NCBI GenBank assembly: GCA_033182465.1 | Contig: CP137318.1 | Span: 3,720,001-3,784,000, forward strand | Direction of reading: 5' to 3' | From: Sanghuangporus weigelae | Lineage: Eukaryota > Basidiomycota > Agaricomycetes > Hymenochaetales > Hymenochaetaceae | Length of the DNA stretch: 64,000 nucleotides | Shown here: positions 20,478-32,594 of the stretch, piece by piece | Numbering within the stretch: position 1 is the first letter of the stretch | Layout of the letters: every line of letters starts with the position of its first letter | The notes under the pieces: generated by a model | Database searches by the model: none | Seen by the model: only the letters and a program-made list of their open reading frames with translations | Told to the model about the DNA's origin: nothing | Position numbers and translations under genes: made by a program

Positions 20478-20968
20478 ATTGTCAGTTACTACTTGTCCTA
20501 CTGCTCCATAACGACATAATATTTATTCCCAAAATAACTGAGCTAGTGAATCTGCATTTGCTTTCTTGAGTGCTCGACCTTCACTGGCACGTGATAAGTC
20601 ATCTTGAGCTGCTACAATATACTTGAATCCTTTTGCTAGTGGCATATTTATTACATCGACATGAATCTTGACAAATACTGTAGCTGAGGTTGATGGTAGT
20701 AGAGGAATCTCTACTTTTTGTGTACTTCGGATCTGGCATTCATGACATGATCGAACATGATGTTTAACATGTGCTCGCATAAATGGCCAGTAAAATCTCT
20801 GTCTAAGAATCTCATTAGTTGCAAATTCACCTCGATGTCCTAATTCTTCATGTGCTTGAACCATTATTCCATATCTTTCTTCTAGATCAAATATAACTTT
20901 CAATGGCTGATTCCTATTATATTTGAATAATATTTGATCTTTTACATAGAATTGTAAGAATTTCTTTA
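20478..20968 (-). pseudogene. Gypsy-1 integrase zinc-binding and early core fossil
   Basis: Minus-strand frame at 20993-20523 has HEELGHRGEFATNEILRQ, FYWPFMRAHVKHHVRSCHEC and KIHVDVINMPLAKGFKYI, the H-H-C-C finger and the first acidic motif of a Ty3/gypsy integrase. Its upstream end lies at palindromic copy 5 and its downstream end at the DNA transposon. Broken fossil. Confidence 0.75.
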
Positions 20969-22052
20969 CAGCTAGTTGCAAAATTGTTGGCAATCATGTG
21001 ATTTCACCACTTTTCTCACCATGAGAGCCTCAAAACACAGATAAAATCATATCTCACCCAAATCTCAACGGTTTCACATCATCTAAAATGCTAAATTCAT
21101 CTTTTCGAAAGGGCTTTCGTTTAGGAAAAACTATCAAGAAGATAGAGCAAACAATGACCCCAAAATGGCAAAAATCTCGTTTTTTGCCTCTTCCTTGCAT
21201 GTGCATTTTTTTCTGTGATCCCTGCTGGTCCAGCACCTCCCCAAAGCTATCCAGAATGATAATATGATTATAAAATGAATTTACAGACTGAGTTTGAGTT
21301 GAATTGTGTACCAGAATGTGCTGCTTTGAGGCATGCCTAAATCACTCAAAACTCATCATTTCCCCCTAGCCTCCCAGGCTCCAGGAAAAATTCTTACAGG
21401 CCAGATTCATGCATGTAAATTCATTTTGAGTGTAATAGACTAGGTTTGTGCACTAGCTAGGGCCTCAACATCCACTGGTGAGCTGGGCTGAACAAGTGTT
21501 TCTAGTTGTATGCACTATTCTAGACAGCATCTCCCCAGCTCACCAGTGGATGTTGAGGCCCTAGCTAGTGCACAAACCTAGTCTATTACACTCAAAATGA
21601 ATTTACATGCATGAATCTGGCCTGTAAGAATTTTTCCTGGAGCCTGGGAGGCTAGGGGGAAATGATGAGTTTTGAGTGATTCAAGCATGCCTCAAAGCAG
21701 CACATTCTGGTACACAATTCAACTCAAACTCAGTCTGTAAATTTATTTTATAATCATATTATCATTCTGGATAGCTTTGGGGAGGTGCTGGACCAGCAGG
21801 GATTACAGAAAAAAATGCACATGCAAGGAAGAGGCAAAAAACGATATTTTCGCCATTTTGGGGTCCTTTTTTGCTCTATTTTCTCGATCATTTTTCCAAA
21901 ACGAAAGCCCTTTCGAAAAGATGAATTTAGCAACTTAGATGATGTGAAACCGTTGAGATTTAGGTGAGATATTATTTTATCTGTGTTTTGAGGCTCTCAT
22001 GGCGAGAAAAGTAGTGAAATCACGTGATTGCCAACAATTTTGCAACTAGCTG
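20969..22052. mobile_element. Palindromic foldback element copy 5
   Basis: 1,084 bp flanked by TTA and TAA, inserted in Gypsy-1 pol. Private variants CTCAACATCC (left) and GGATGTTGAG (right) are shared by both arms. Confidence 0.9.
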
Positions 22053-22412
22053 TAAGAATCTCTTCCTTACTTGCTCATTGTCAAAATGAGGAACTTCCAT
22101 AGTTAGCAAGAACTTTATGATTTTAAGCAGAAATTCATCTTGCGATGTGGCATCAGTTGTATATACTGGTGCAATTGCTGGAAACCTTATATCTGACTGT
22201 TGCTTTATAATATATAGTGATATATCATCTAGAAAGTCATCTGTAAAGTCTTCATAATCTTCTGGATTGGGTAATCGTCTAGACAATCCATCTGGTCCCT
22301 TGAATTGTGTTGCTGGAACATGTATTAACTTGAAGTCGAATAATAGTATTCCTTGAATCCATCTATTTAAATTGCATTTGGTTGCAAGTCTGGTTCATTT
22401 AGCATGCCTTTA
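22053..22412 (-). pseudogene. Gypsy-1 pol fossil segment (RNase H to linker region)
   Basis: Minus-strand sequence with LSRRLPNPEDYEDFTDDFLDD and FDNEQVRKRFLQL, placed by order between reverse transcriptase and integrase. The phrase LSR..N resembles the end of the RNase H domain. It is bounded on both sides by palindromic insertions. Broken fossil. Confidence 0.55.
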
Positions 22413-23493
22413 CAGCTAGTTGCAAAATTGTTGGCAATTATATGATTTCACCACTTTTCTCGTCATGAGAGCCTCAAAACACAGATAAAATCATATCTCA
22501 CCCAAACCTCAATGGCTTCACATCATCTAAGTTTCTAAATTCATCTTTTCGAAAGGGCTTTTGCTTAAAAAAAACTATAGAGAAAATAGAGCAAAAAATG
22601 ACCCTAAAATGGCAAAAATATTGGTTTTTGCCTCTTCTTTGCATGTGAATTTTTGTTTGTGATCCCTGCTAGTCCAGCACCTCCCCAAAGCTATCCAGAA
22701 TGATAATATGATTATAAAATGAATTTACAGACTGAGTTTGAGTTGAATTGTGTACCAGAATGTGCTGCTTTGAGGCATGCCTGAATTACTCAAAACTTAT
22801 CATTTCCCCCTAGCCTCCCAGGCTCCAGGAAAAATTCTTACAGGCCAGATTCATGCATGTAAATTCATTTTGGATATAATAGACTAGGTTTATGTACTAG
22901 CTAAGGCCTCAGCATCCACTGGTGAGCTGGGCTGAACAAGTGATTCTGGTTGTATGCATTATTTTAGACAGCATCTTCCCAGCTCACCAGTGGATGTTGA
23001 GGCCCTAGCTAGTGCACAAACCTAGTCTATTACACCTAAAATGAATATACATGCATGAATCTGGCCTGTAAGAATTTTTCCTGGAGCCTGGGAGGCTAGG
23101 GGGAAATGATGAGTTTTGAGTGATTCAGGCATGCCTCAAAGCAGCACATTCTGGTACACAATTCAACTCAAACTCAGTCTGTAAATTCATTTTATAATCA
23201 TATTATCATTCTGGATAGCTTTAGGGAGGTGCTGGACTAGCAGGGATCACAAACAAAAATTCACATGCAAAGAAGAGGCAAAACCCGATATTTTCGCTAT
23301 TTTAGGGTCATTTTTGCTCTATTTTCTCTATAGTTTTTTTTAAGCGAAAGCCCTTTCGAAAAGATGAATTTAGCAACTTAGATGATGTGAAACTGTTGAG
23401 ATTTGGGTGAGATATGATTTTATCTGTGTTTTGAGGCTCTTATACGAGAAAGTGGTGAAATCATGTGATTGCCAACAATTTTGCAACTAGCTG
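22413..23493. mobile_element. Palindromic foldback element copy 6
   Basis: 1,081 bp flanked by TTA and TAA in Gypsy-1 pol. Its outer left arm carries the CTTAAAAAAAACTATAGAG subtype seen in copies 3 (left) and 9. Confidence 0.9.
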
Positions 23494-24151
23494 TAATTGC
23501 TCAAAGGCAGACTGTCTTCTATCATCCTATATAAATTCAGTAGAGCATCTTGTCAGCTCTGTTAATGGTTGAGCCATTGCTGAATAATTCTTGATCCAAA
23601 TATGTACTGTTCTACAAAGGCCTAAAAATCCCCAAACATCTTTTACAGTAACTGGGGTTGGCCATTCCTTGATCTTGCTCACCTTACTATCATCTGGTAA
23701 GTGTCCTAAATGTGTACATTTCTGTCCTACTATGACAACTTCAGGTTGTGCAATTTGTGTTTTCTTTGGTGAAAATGTTCCATCTGCATGTCTAACTCTG
23801 TACATAATTCTATGAACATCATTAGCATATTCCCATATGAAACATCTAATTCCTGGATTCTTAGGAATGGTTTCAGGGATTCCATTTTCATCTAGATACA
23901 TAGTTGCTGGTCCTTTTATTGGCAGATCATCAATAAAGATATTTGCAACATTTGGGATTTCATCTTGCAAAATACCATGCATTTCTGAAACTCTGCTGGT
24001 GAATTTGTAAAACCCATTGGCATAGATGTGATACGTAAAAGTCCTAGTGGTGTCCAAAAGGATGTTAAGTTGTGACTTTCTGGAGCTACCTTTCTTGCAT
24101 CAAGTCTCTAAAATAAGTCAAAGACTGTATAACACTGTCGTCCTGCATATG
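23494..24151 (-). pseudogene. Gypsy-1 reverse transcriptase fossil, central and C-terminal part
   Basis: Minus-strand fragment with NVANIFIDDLPIKGP (the region of the catalytic Y/F-x-D-D box), KCTHLGHLPDDSKVSKIKEWP and VWGFLGLCRTVHIWIKNYS, matching the C-terminal half of a Ty3/gypsy reverse transcriptase. It is separated from its N-terminal part by a solo LTR of Gypsy-2. Broken fossil. Confidence 0.75.
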
Positions 24152-25694
24152 TGTTAGGGAGTAGGCCCGGGGTTACACCGGTTTGATCCTTTTGCCTAAG
24201 TAGCGATGTGTTGTGCAGAGGTGATCTTATCTACCCACATCTGGCTGTACCACGTAGTCCCTTACTAGCCTTCCTAGTCGCAGTCCGAGTTATGGATGCT
24301 TTCAGATATGAGGTGATAGTAAAGCAGATTGGGATTTCCAAGAGGTGTGATAGTACAAGGCACACAGTAATAGCTCGCTGTAGGGCAAGCTTTACACCAG
24401 TGTATTAAGAGGATCGAAAGATGAGGAAATGAGGGCCTAATCCTACAGCTATTTATGCTCTCAGATATTCCATTTTCCGTCCTATTTCTTACTCATCCTG
24501 TCTCCACTTTACTCCACTTTACTCCACTTTTCTCCACCACTACATCTGTTCCTTTGTCATCCTGCTGCGCTTTGCTCCACTTTGCTCCAATCTTTGTAAG
24601 ATCGTCTTCACTATGACAGAATTCTTTGGAGTTGCTGACTGAGACAATAGAGGTGGTGCTCCGATATAGAATGCTCCACTGTCAGTACTCCATCACGATG
24701 TCATTGCCGTCATTGAGTGGCATCTTTGCTCTTGGAGCGATGTAGGCTGCTCGGTATGTGATTCTTCGGAATTCATCTCGAGGTCCATTGAATGTAAGCA
24801 TAACTCACACGTCAGTGTTAAGGTGTTGGGTTGGTGTGGAGTATGATCCAAGGCATATCATGAACTGCATAAGCTCTGCTGGCGGGTTCTGCTGTGTTCT
24901 GGTGACTAGCCATGCTTTGCCTTCATATCGTATATCTCAAATGTAATGCCATATCCTTCGTTGTATAAGGAGTTGTAATTGCTTGGTCTCCAGGTTCGCA
25001 TCTCTCGGTAAATAAAGGTTTGTCTGTATTGTAGATGCTAGACATGGTATGGTGTGTGCAACTCCGGTCTATACCATCTAATCATTCTCCAGGTTATCGG
25101 ATTTGCAGTTTGAGGGGTCCGAGTTGTGATCATGAGTTCCTCTCATTTCTTAGGTACTATTAGGTTTGGTGGATTGGAATGCATTGTATCTTGAAGGTGT
25201 CGCTCGGTTTCGATGTGACAGTCACATGTACCAACTGTTGCCATGCATACTATGTAGTATACCTCATAAAGGACCATGTAAACTTGGGCACAGACTTGAC
25301 AGTGCTGAAATGCCAGTGAGGTCTCTATAAACCTTATTAGCCTTTAGCCTTTTAGCGTTTAGGCTTTAGTAGTTGTGCTTCTGGACTTCTAAGAAGTTTG
25401 ATCGCTTCTTTGATTGAGGTCGCTCTGGTTGCTTGGTCGGCAGCATTAGAGTGGTAGTCTGCGGTAATAGGCGGTCGGTGGTGTTAGCTGTTAGCGGGAT
25501 TACGTATCCACTTTGGTGCTTCTAGCGCTCGGGTGGTAACAGGTTACTGTTGCCTAGGCCGCTTGATCGCTTGGGTCTGTGATAGCTGGCTTGGTTACTG
25601 GTCGCGTTTGGAAAGCTGATCGTGTAGATCTGTTGATCATGTAGATCTGTTGATTGTGTCGATCCTGATGCGAGATTTTGAGCGGATCCTTTCA
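24152..25694 (-). repeat. Gypsy-2 solo LTR (copy A) with perfect 5-bp target duplication
   Basis: TGTTAGGGAGTAGGCCCGGG...GATCCTTTCA, matching the LTRs of the 32.6-44.9 kb element in reverse. The flanks ATATG (24147-24151) and ATATG (25695-25699) are an exact 5-bp duplication. No internal Gypsy-2 sequence adjoins, so it is a solo LTR made by LTR-LTR recombination after insertion into Gypsy-1. Confidence 0.88.
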
Positions 25695-26190
25695 ATATGG
25701 CTTTACAAAGTCATCTAAGATTGGAGGTAATCCTGCATCACGAATAGTAATTGCATTCAGTACTTGAAGATCATGCACAATATATAATTTTCCATTTTTC
25801 TTAACTACACAAAACCATCAAGATCTATAAGATGCTTGACTTGGCTCGTATACTCCTGCATCAATCTTTTCTTTGAGTAACTTGATAACATCTTCTTTAA
25901 TTCCTGGTGGAATTGGAATGTTCTTATGCTCCCATGGTACATGAGGGACTATTGGAATAATGTATGGTGAAAAATAGTCTTCTCGAAATGTACCTCTGTG
26001 AATTTCTTCAAATGCTAATGTGTATTCGTTGAGTGAAAAGATATGTGCAAATAACATTTCTTCCTCTGGCCATAAATATCCTTCATCATTAATGTGCAAT
26101 TCTTGTAGACGTTCTTAAGTAAGTCTCTCAGATGGTACAAATTCTGGTGGGCATGTTAATAACTTGGGTAATGATAATAATGGTGTAGAC
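25695..26190 (-). pseudogene. Gypsy-1 reverse transcriptase fossil, N-terminal part
   Basis: Minus-strand fragment with IPIVPHVPWEHKNIPIPPGI and VIKLLKEKIDAGVYEPS, the start of a Ty3/gypsy reverse transcriptase in which the template is gripped by the fingers. Gypsy-1 sequence ends near 26190, where a GC-richer unrelated block begins, and resumes only at 44902 with gag. Confidence 0.7.
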
Positions 26191-26690
26191 TATCAGACCC
26201 TCTTAAGCAGCAGCGAAGGCGGCTGTGTTCGACCACAGGGAGGCATCGGCGATGTCAAAGATCGGAGAGGTAAGAAAGGGTGCAACTTGCGGCTAGGCCT
26301 CCTAGACAGCTCGATGCCGCAGCGAACGATTTGACCCGGAAGCACTGCTGCTGATCAGAATGGACATTCAGTCATGGAGGAGAGCTCAATTGTAAAGACT
26401 GAAACATGGTGTAGTGGGTGGTGTGTGTCTCTGAAGGCGCTACCAATGTCCGTCCTACTAAGGGTGCTGAATGTATGAAGAAACCTCCAAAAATGAGATG
26501 CCGACGCTATCAGACTCTAAATCCCCACTACCCAGCAGGTGCCAGGGACCGTCAGAGACGTGATGGATAGGTCTAGGGATGCCGAAGTATGAAAGGGATA
26601 AGCTAATAGGGCCGCCGCTCAAATGGGGAGATCACAGGAGGCTGCTGACGTGGTGGAAACTCAGACACAGGGTTGGCAGGACTGTATGAG
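26191..26690. other. GC-richer unclassified repeat block, left part
   Basis: Begins TATCAGACCCTCTTAAGCAG and contains a second, similar phrase TATCAGACTCTAAATCC near 26507. Base composition is clearly less AT-rich than the neighbours. No coding motif. It continues at 28205 on the other side of a solo LTR. Confidence 0.35.
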
Positions 26691-28204
26691 TGAAAGGATC
26701 CGCTCAAAATCTCACATCAGAATCAACACGATCAACAGATCCACACAATTGGCTTTCCATATGCGACCAGTAACCAAGTCAGCTATCACAGACCCAAGCA
26801 ATCAAAGTGGCCCAGGCAACAGTAACCCATTACCACCCGAGTGCTAGAAGCACCAAAGCGAATATGTAATCCCGCTGACAGCTAACACTGCCGACCGCCT
26901 ATTGCCGCGGACTACCACTCTAACACCGCCGACCAAACAACTGGAGTGACCTCAATCAAAAGAAGCGATCAAACTTCTTAGAAGTCCAGAAGCACAACTA
27001 CTAAAGCCTAAATGCTAAAAGGCTAAAGGCTAATAAGGTTTATAGAGACCTCACTGGCATTTCAGCACTGTCAAGTCTGTGCCCAAGTTTACATGGTCCT
27101 TTATGAGGTATACTACATAGTATGCATGTCAACCGCTGGCACTTGTGACTGTCACATCAAAACCAAAAGACACCTTCAAGACACAATGCATTCCAATCCA
27201 CCAAACCCAGTAGTACCCAAGAAATGAGAGGAACTCACGATCACAACTTGGACCCCTCAAACTGCGAACCCGATAACTTGGAGAATGATTGGATGGTATA
27301 GATTGGAGTTGCACACACCATGTCCAGCATCTACGATACAGGCAAACCTCTATTTACCGAGAGATGTGAACCTGGAGACCAAGCAGTTACAACTCCTTAT
27401 ACAACGAAGGATATGGCATTACATTCGAGACATACGATATGAAGACAAAGCATGGCTAGTCACCAGAACCCAGCAGAACCCGCCAGCAGAGCTTATGCAG
27501 TTCATGATATGCCTTGGACCATACTCTACACCAACCCGACACCTTAACACCGACGTGTGAGTTATGCTTACACTCAATGGACCTCGAGATGAATTCCGAA
27601 GAATCACATACCGAGCAGCCTACATCGCTCCAAGAGCAAAGATGCCACTCAATGACGGCAATGACATTGTTATGGAGTACTGACAGTGGAGCATTCCATA
27701 TCGGAACACCACCTCTATTGTCTCAGTCAGCAACTCCACAGAATTCTGTCATAGTGGAGACGACCTTACAAAGATTGGAGCAAAGTGGAGCGAAGCGCAG
27801 CAGGATGACAAAGGAACAGATGTAATGGTGGAGAAAGGTGGACTAAAGTGGAGACAAGATAAATAAGAAATAGGACGGAAAATGGAGTATCTGGGAGCAT
27901 AAATAGCTGTAGGATTAGACCCTCATTTCCCCATCTTTCAATCCTCTTAATACACTGGTGTAAAGCTTGCCCTACAGCAAGCTATTACTGTGTGCCTTGT
28001 ACTATCACACCTCTTGGAAATCCCAATCTGCTTTACTATCACCTCGTATCTGAAAGCATCCATAACTCGGACCGTAACTAGGAAGGCTAGTAAGGGACTG
28101 CATGGTACAGCCAGACGTGAGTAGATAAGACCACCTCTGCACAACACATCGCTGCTTAGGCAAAAAGGATTGAACTGGTGTAACCCCGGGCCTACTCTCT
28201 AACA
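26691..28204 (+). repeat. Gypsy-2 solo LTR (copy B)
   Basis: TGAAAGGATCCGCTC...ACTCTCTAACA, about 1.5 kb, close to the LTRs of the full Gypsy-2 copy. The flanks ATGAG and ATAAG differ at one base, consistent with an aged 5-bp duplication. No adjacent Gypsy-2 internal sequence. It splits the GC-richer block. Confidence 0.85.
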
Positions 28205-30036
28205 ATAAGATGAATATAAGGGCTGAACTGGAGCAAGTGGGTGGAGAAGGCGCCACTGGGTTGTCTGGTACTATGCCTGTGTTGCTGGATAGCCGCCGTC
28301 GTCAAATAGAGGGGTACAGGAAGGAGGGGAAGGCCACACAAGTCCGGTGAAGTAGCGTAAACACGATAGGTGAAAGAAAAGGGCTGTATAAGATGAGTAT
28401 ATGGACTAAGCTGGGGTGAAAGGCTGGAAAGGGTGCTGCAGAGGAGTCTGATAGGAGGCCTGTGTCACTGAAGGGCCGCCGACATCAGATAGAGGGGCGC
28501 TGATGAGGTACAAAGTGCAGGGAGGAGGCTCAGGGTTAAATCCCAAGCCCTACTCACTCACTGAATGTCAGAGCAGCCGAGGTGTATCAGAGGCGGCGAA
28601 GGCAAGTAGAATGGTGAGTCAAGCAAGAGGAGATGTCAAAGATAGTATATAGTCAAGGGGGGAGCTCAGTACATGAGGGGAGACTCAGAGTGAGGGATAT
28701 CTCAAACTCCAGCGCTCGGTCTGATACATGCTCTCTCAGATGATGGTCCCTTCTCTACCAACCTAATATAAGCTCTATATATACTCCGCTGCTGTCGCCA
28801 ACATGTCCTACTGTCTGACAACATCTCCTGAGTCATCTGGGTTGCCAAGGGCTGCTGCCGGAGCACCCAGGTGAAATCTGAGAGCAGCAGTGTGAGGGGG
28901 GCATCCAATAGCATGAAATATCAAGTATCTGCAATAATGCAGGCGCCAGCGGAGTTGAGCTTGGCGGCGCAAGTCAGGGGCTTGGCACGCCAATGTACCA
29001 CATGCCTACCTTCCATACATGGTCTAATGGGGGCCGCTGCATCGGGGGGAAGTCAGGAAACGTCGGAGCCAATGATCGGAGGCTAATATCGCGTATATGA
29101 GACAAGGGGCGCATCAGTCAGTGTTCCTGAGGTGTCTCATGTGTCGGCGGCACTCAATACAGAGTGTGGGCAATCTCTAGTGACTAATATGAGTGGCCGG
29201 AGCGGCGGTGCTGCGGGGGACTGCTGGATCGGCGCCAGATACGTCGTAATGAGGCATATAAGCATATATGACTATATGTAGCTCCCTAGGCAATGGGGGA
29301 CTGCTTGGTAAGCTGTAGGAGGCATTGGCAAAGGTACCTGAGGGTGTCTGAATGTCTGCCGCATCGATCGGCACCATGGGGGGCCGACTCGGAGGCATCC
29401 AGAATCGCTGCAAGGCTGTATGTACAGTAAATCGTAAGATCGGCAGCCTGTAGTCACTGAGGGATGTGTCCTATAGTGCCTGGTGCTGGGTAGGAGTTGT
29501 CGGCAGACCTTTCTGAGTGTCGGAGAGCCATCGGTGGATTGATCTGGGCCTTAGGAGGGCGCTGCAGTACAGCACATGTGCTGGAATTGGTGGAAATGTG
29601 CTTAAATGGTGTCTCGAGTGCAGTAAGAGTATGCCCTCACACTCTGAGGTGTAGGCGGCACTGGGATATGGTATCTGTAGTGGGAGGGAGTCATAGTATG
29701 AGTGTACTGGCACAGGAGGGACCAGTGCACTACAACAGTCGATGTACGGAGGGGCGCCGCTGATAGTGCACGGGACAGAGGCGCCGACGATCACTAAGAG
29801 ATTGGCGTTGTCACCGATCTTCACGATGAGAGCTTGGTTGGCGATCGAGTGTAAGGTCTCGGCGTTGTGGATAAGTAATAGAGCGATGGCGTCGACGGGT
29901 TGCATGGGCGTCGGCAACCACCAGGAGAGTGACGTCCTCGCCGATCACTAAGAGGAGAACTCAGTCGGCGATTGCTTGTATGGTCTCGGTGTCATGGATA
30001 AGTAGTAGAGCTACGGCATCGTTGGGTTGCAAACGT
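28205..30036. other. GC-richer unclassified block, right part, with a duplicated coding-like unit
   Basis: About 1.8 kb of G-rich plus strand without a recognised gene. On the minus strand two tandem, diverged units near 30025-29940 and 29905-29790 read QPNDAVALLLIHDTET and QPVDAIALLLIHNAET, inside a 148-codon frame at 29917-29471 in the second case. Many other short frames look like chance. It may be part of an LTR or other retroelement not recognised here; the TATCAGA words could be primer-binding-like, which is speculative. Confidence 0.35.
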
Positions 30037-32594
30037 CCGCAATAAAGAGTAAGACTAAAGCTTGGGAGCGTACAAAGTCGTTACAACCAGTTCTGTGGTG
30101 TTCCGACTGGTTTCGCCCGGTTCTGACTGGTTTTGCTGGAGCGAGTGGACTTAGCAAGAACACCATAGTCTAAATGGCACGTGCACCATTCCATGATCGG
30201 CCATCATATCAGACGTGGCGGAAGAATCACGCAATGATCCTACACGCGTCAATCACAAGTCTCCGGATCCCGGATCTGTACTCCTGACAAAGAGATTTGA
30301 CCCTGCAGCGTCGCCCACAGTCCCTCTCCCATTTAAAATGTCGCGGATTTGCCCTGTAAGGCTAGCCGAGGTCTTTTCAAGTCCTTTCCCCAAGTTCTGA
30401 CTTGTTCCGCTCAAAGACACCCGGTTCCGAAGGCTTTGCTTATGATCTCACCTTTCTATATGCGTTCCTTTTATTTCTTTATGCTCTCGTTCCGACCATG
30501 CTTAGTATTGTTTCTTTCTGCTTTATGTGTCCCTTAACCATTCATATGTGCCCCTCTCCTTTGTAGATAAGTGATATGTGTTTCCCTTTTCTTATGGCTT
30601 ATGTTTTCTGACCGATGGGAGGCACAGTCTTGGACATTTAGCATAAATATAGCACGACTCTTGTAGTGGGGGGACAGCTTAGTTGGAGCTGAGCAGTTCT
30701 CAGATCGTCTCAAGTCCCCCAGCATCGAGTTCTACTTGTTCGTAGTGGACTCTCTCGTCTCTAAAGCCTAATATACAATATTTCGTGTTCTGTACAGTCG
30801 ATCGGTGATCTCTCTTTGCAGCAGAGCCGTTCGTACATTCGTACAGTTCACCGTGTTCGTGTAAAGGACTCCTCTTGTCTCTATCATCCGTATCAAAACC
30901 TCCTCGCTGAAACTCCTGTGGGTGTTCTGATACCGGACAGGGAATATAAAGTTCGAGGGGCTGCCCTAGAATACCTTTGAGTAGTCAGCAGAGAGTTACA
31001 CCTAGACCAAAGGCAAGTGGAAACGAAGGGATAAGGGAATATACGAGGGAAGGGTTATAAGAGGGCTGAGGAGCATGTGAGAGACACTCGAGGAATGATT
31101 CCGAGGATGGGCTTCTCCCGAGATTGATGGTGGCGGTGCGAAGGCTAAATCGACTCTCCGGCTCAACTGCAAGCTCTGGACTAAAGCTGACTAACACAAG
31201 GCATGAGAACTAATCTATCTAATGCTAGGCTAGTCAAACCACCAACTCGAACGTGACTAATCAACTGCGCTAACACACTGGGAAGCGACGGTAGCCGATC
31301 TCACTCGTAGTCTAAAGTGTCGGAACGCGGCGTAACAATTCAAAACACGATACGATAGATGGAGGGACTGTACAGTGATAGAAAGGGATGATATGGTGTC
31401 CTTTTCTGACGACAGTGGAGAGGGGAAGGTCTTGCGAGACTGAAAGCATGTGGCACGCCAGGTAACAGGGTTACGAGCGAAAACAGCAAAACAGATTGGA
31501 ACACGCGAGGAGGTTTTGATACAGATGATAGAGACAAGAGGAGTCCTTTACACAAACACGGCAAACTGTACAAACGTACAAACAGCTCTGCTGTGAAGAG
31601 AGATCACCAATCGACTGTGCAGAACACGAAATATTGTATATTAGACTTTTAGAGACGAGAGAGTCCACTACGAACAAGTAGAACTCGAAACTGGGGGGCT
31701 TGAGACGATCTGAGAACTGCTCAGCTCCCACTAAGCTGTCCCCCTCACTACGAGAGTTGTGCTATATTTATACCAAACGTCCAATGCTGAGCCTCCCATC
31801 GGTCAGAGAACATAAGTCATAAGAAAAAGAGGAACACATATCACTATCTACAAAGGAGAGGGGTGCATATGAATGGTTAAGGGACACATAAAGCAGAAAG
31901 AAACAATACTAAGCATGGTCGGAATGAGAGCATAAAGAAATAAAAGGAATGCATATAGAAAGGTGAGATCATAAGCGAAGCCTTCGGAACCGGGTGTCTT
32001 TGAGTGGAACAAGTCGGAACTTGGGGAAAGGACTTGGAAAGACCTCGGCTAGCCTTACAGGGCAAATCCGCGACATTTTAAATGGGAGAGGGACTGTGGG
32101 CGACGCTGCAGGGTCAAATCTCTTTGTCAGGAGTACAGATCCGGGATCCGGAGACTTGTGATTGACGCGTGTAGGATCATCGCGTGATTCTTCCGCCACG
32201 TCTGATATGATAGCCGATCATGGAATGGTGCACATGCCATTTAGACTATGGCGTTCTTGCTAAGTCCACTCACTCCAGCGAAACCAGTCGGAACCGGTCA
32301 AAACCAGTCAGAACACCACGGAACTGGTCGTAATGACTTCGTACGCTCCCAAGCTTCAGTCTTACTCTTTATCGCGTGTTCCGATCTGTTTCGCTGGTTT
32401 CGCTCGTAACCCCATTACCTAGCGTGCCACGTGCTTTCGGTCTCGCAAGACCTTCCCTTCTCCACTGTCGTTGGAAAAGGACACCATATCATCCCTTTCT
32501 ATCACCGTACAGTCCCTCCGTCCCTCATATCACGTTTTGGTCACCCAGTTATCGCCCTCTGTCCATCGTATCGTGTTTCAAATTGTTATGCCAC
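30037..32594. repeat. Inverted LTR-like blocks of a further retroelement
   Basis: 30037-30915 and 31488-32372 are close inverted copies of each other (for example AATAAAGAGTAAGACT at 30044 mirrors AGTCTTACTCTTTAT at 32357). Separately, 31320-31487 and 32373-32590 are inverted copies, meeting the second block at GGAACACGCG and CGCGTGTTCC. Read in one sense each block has a TATA-like box (TATAAATATAGCAC) followed by a promoter-proximal stretch with GGGGGACAGCTTAG, as in an LTR. The middle (30916-31319) has no motif. A Gypsy-2 LTR truncates the right end. Confidence 0.5.
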
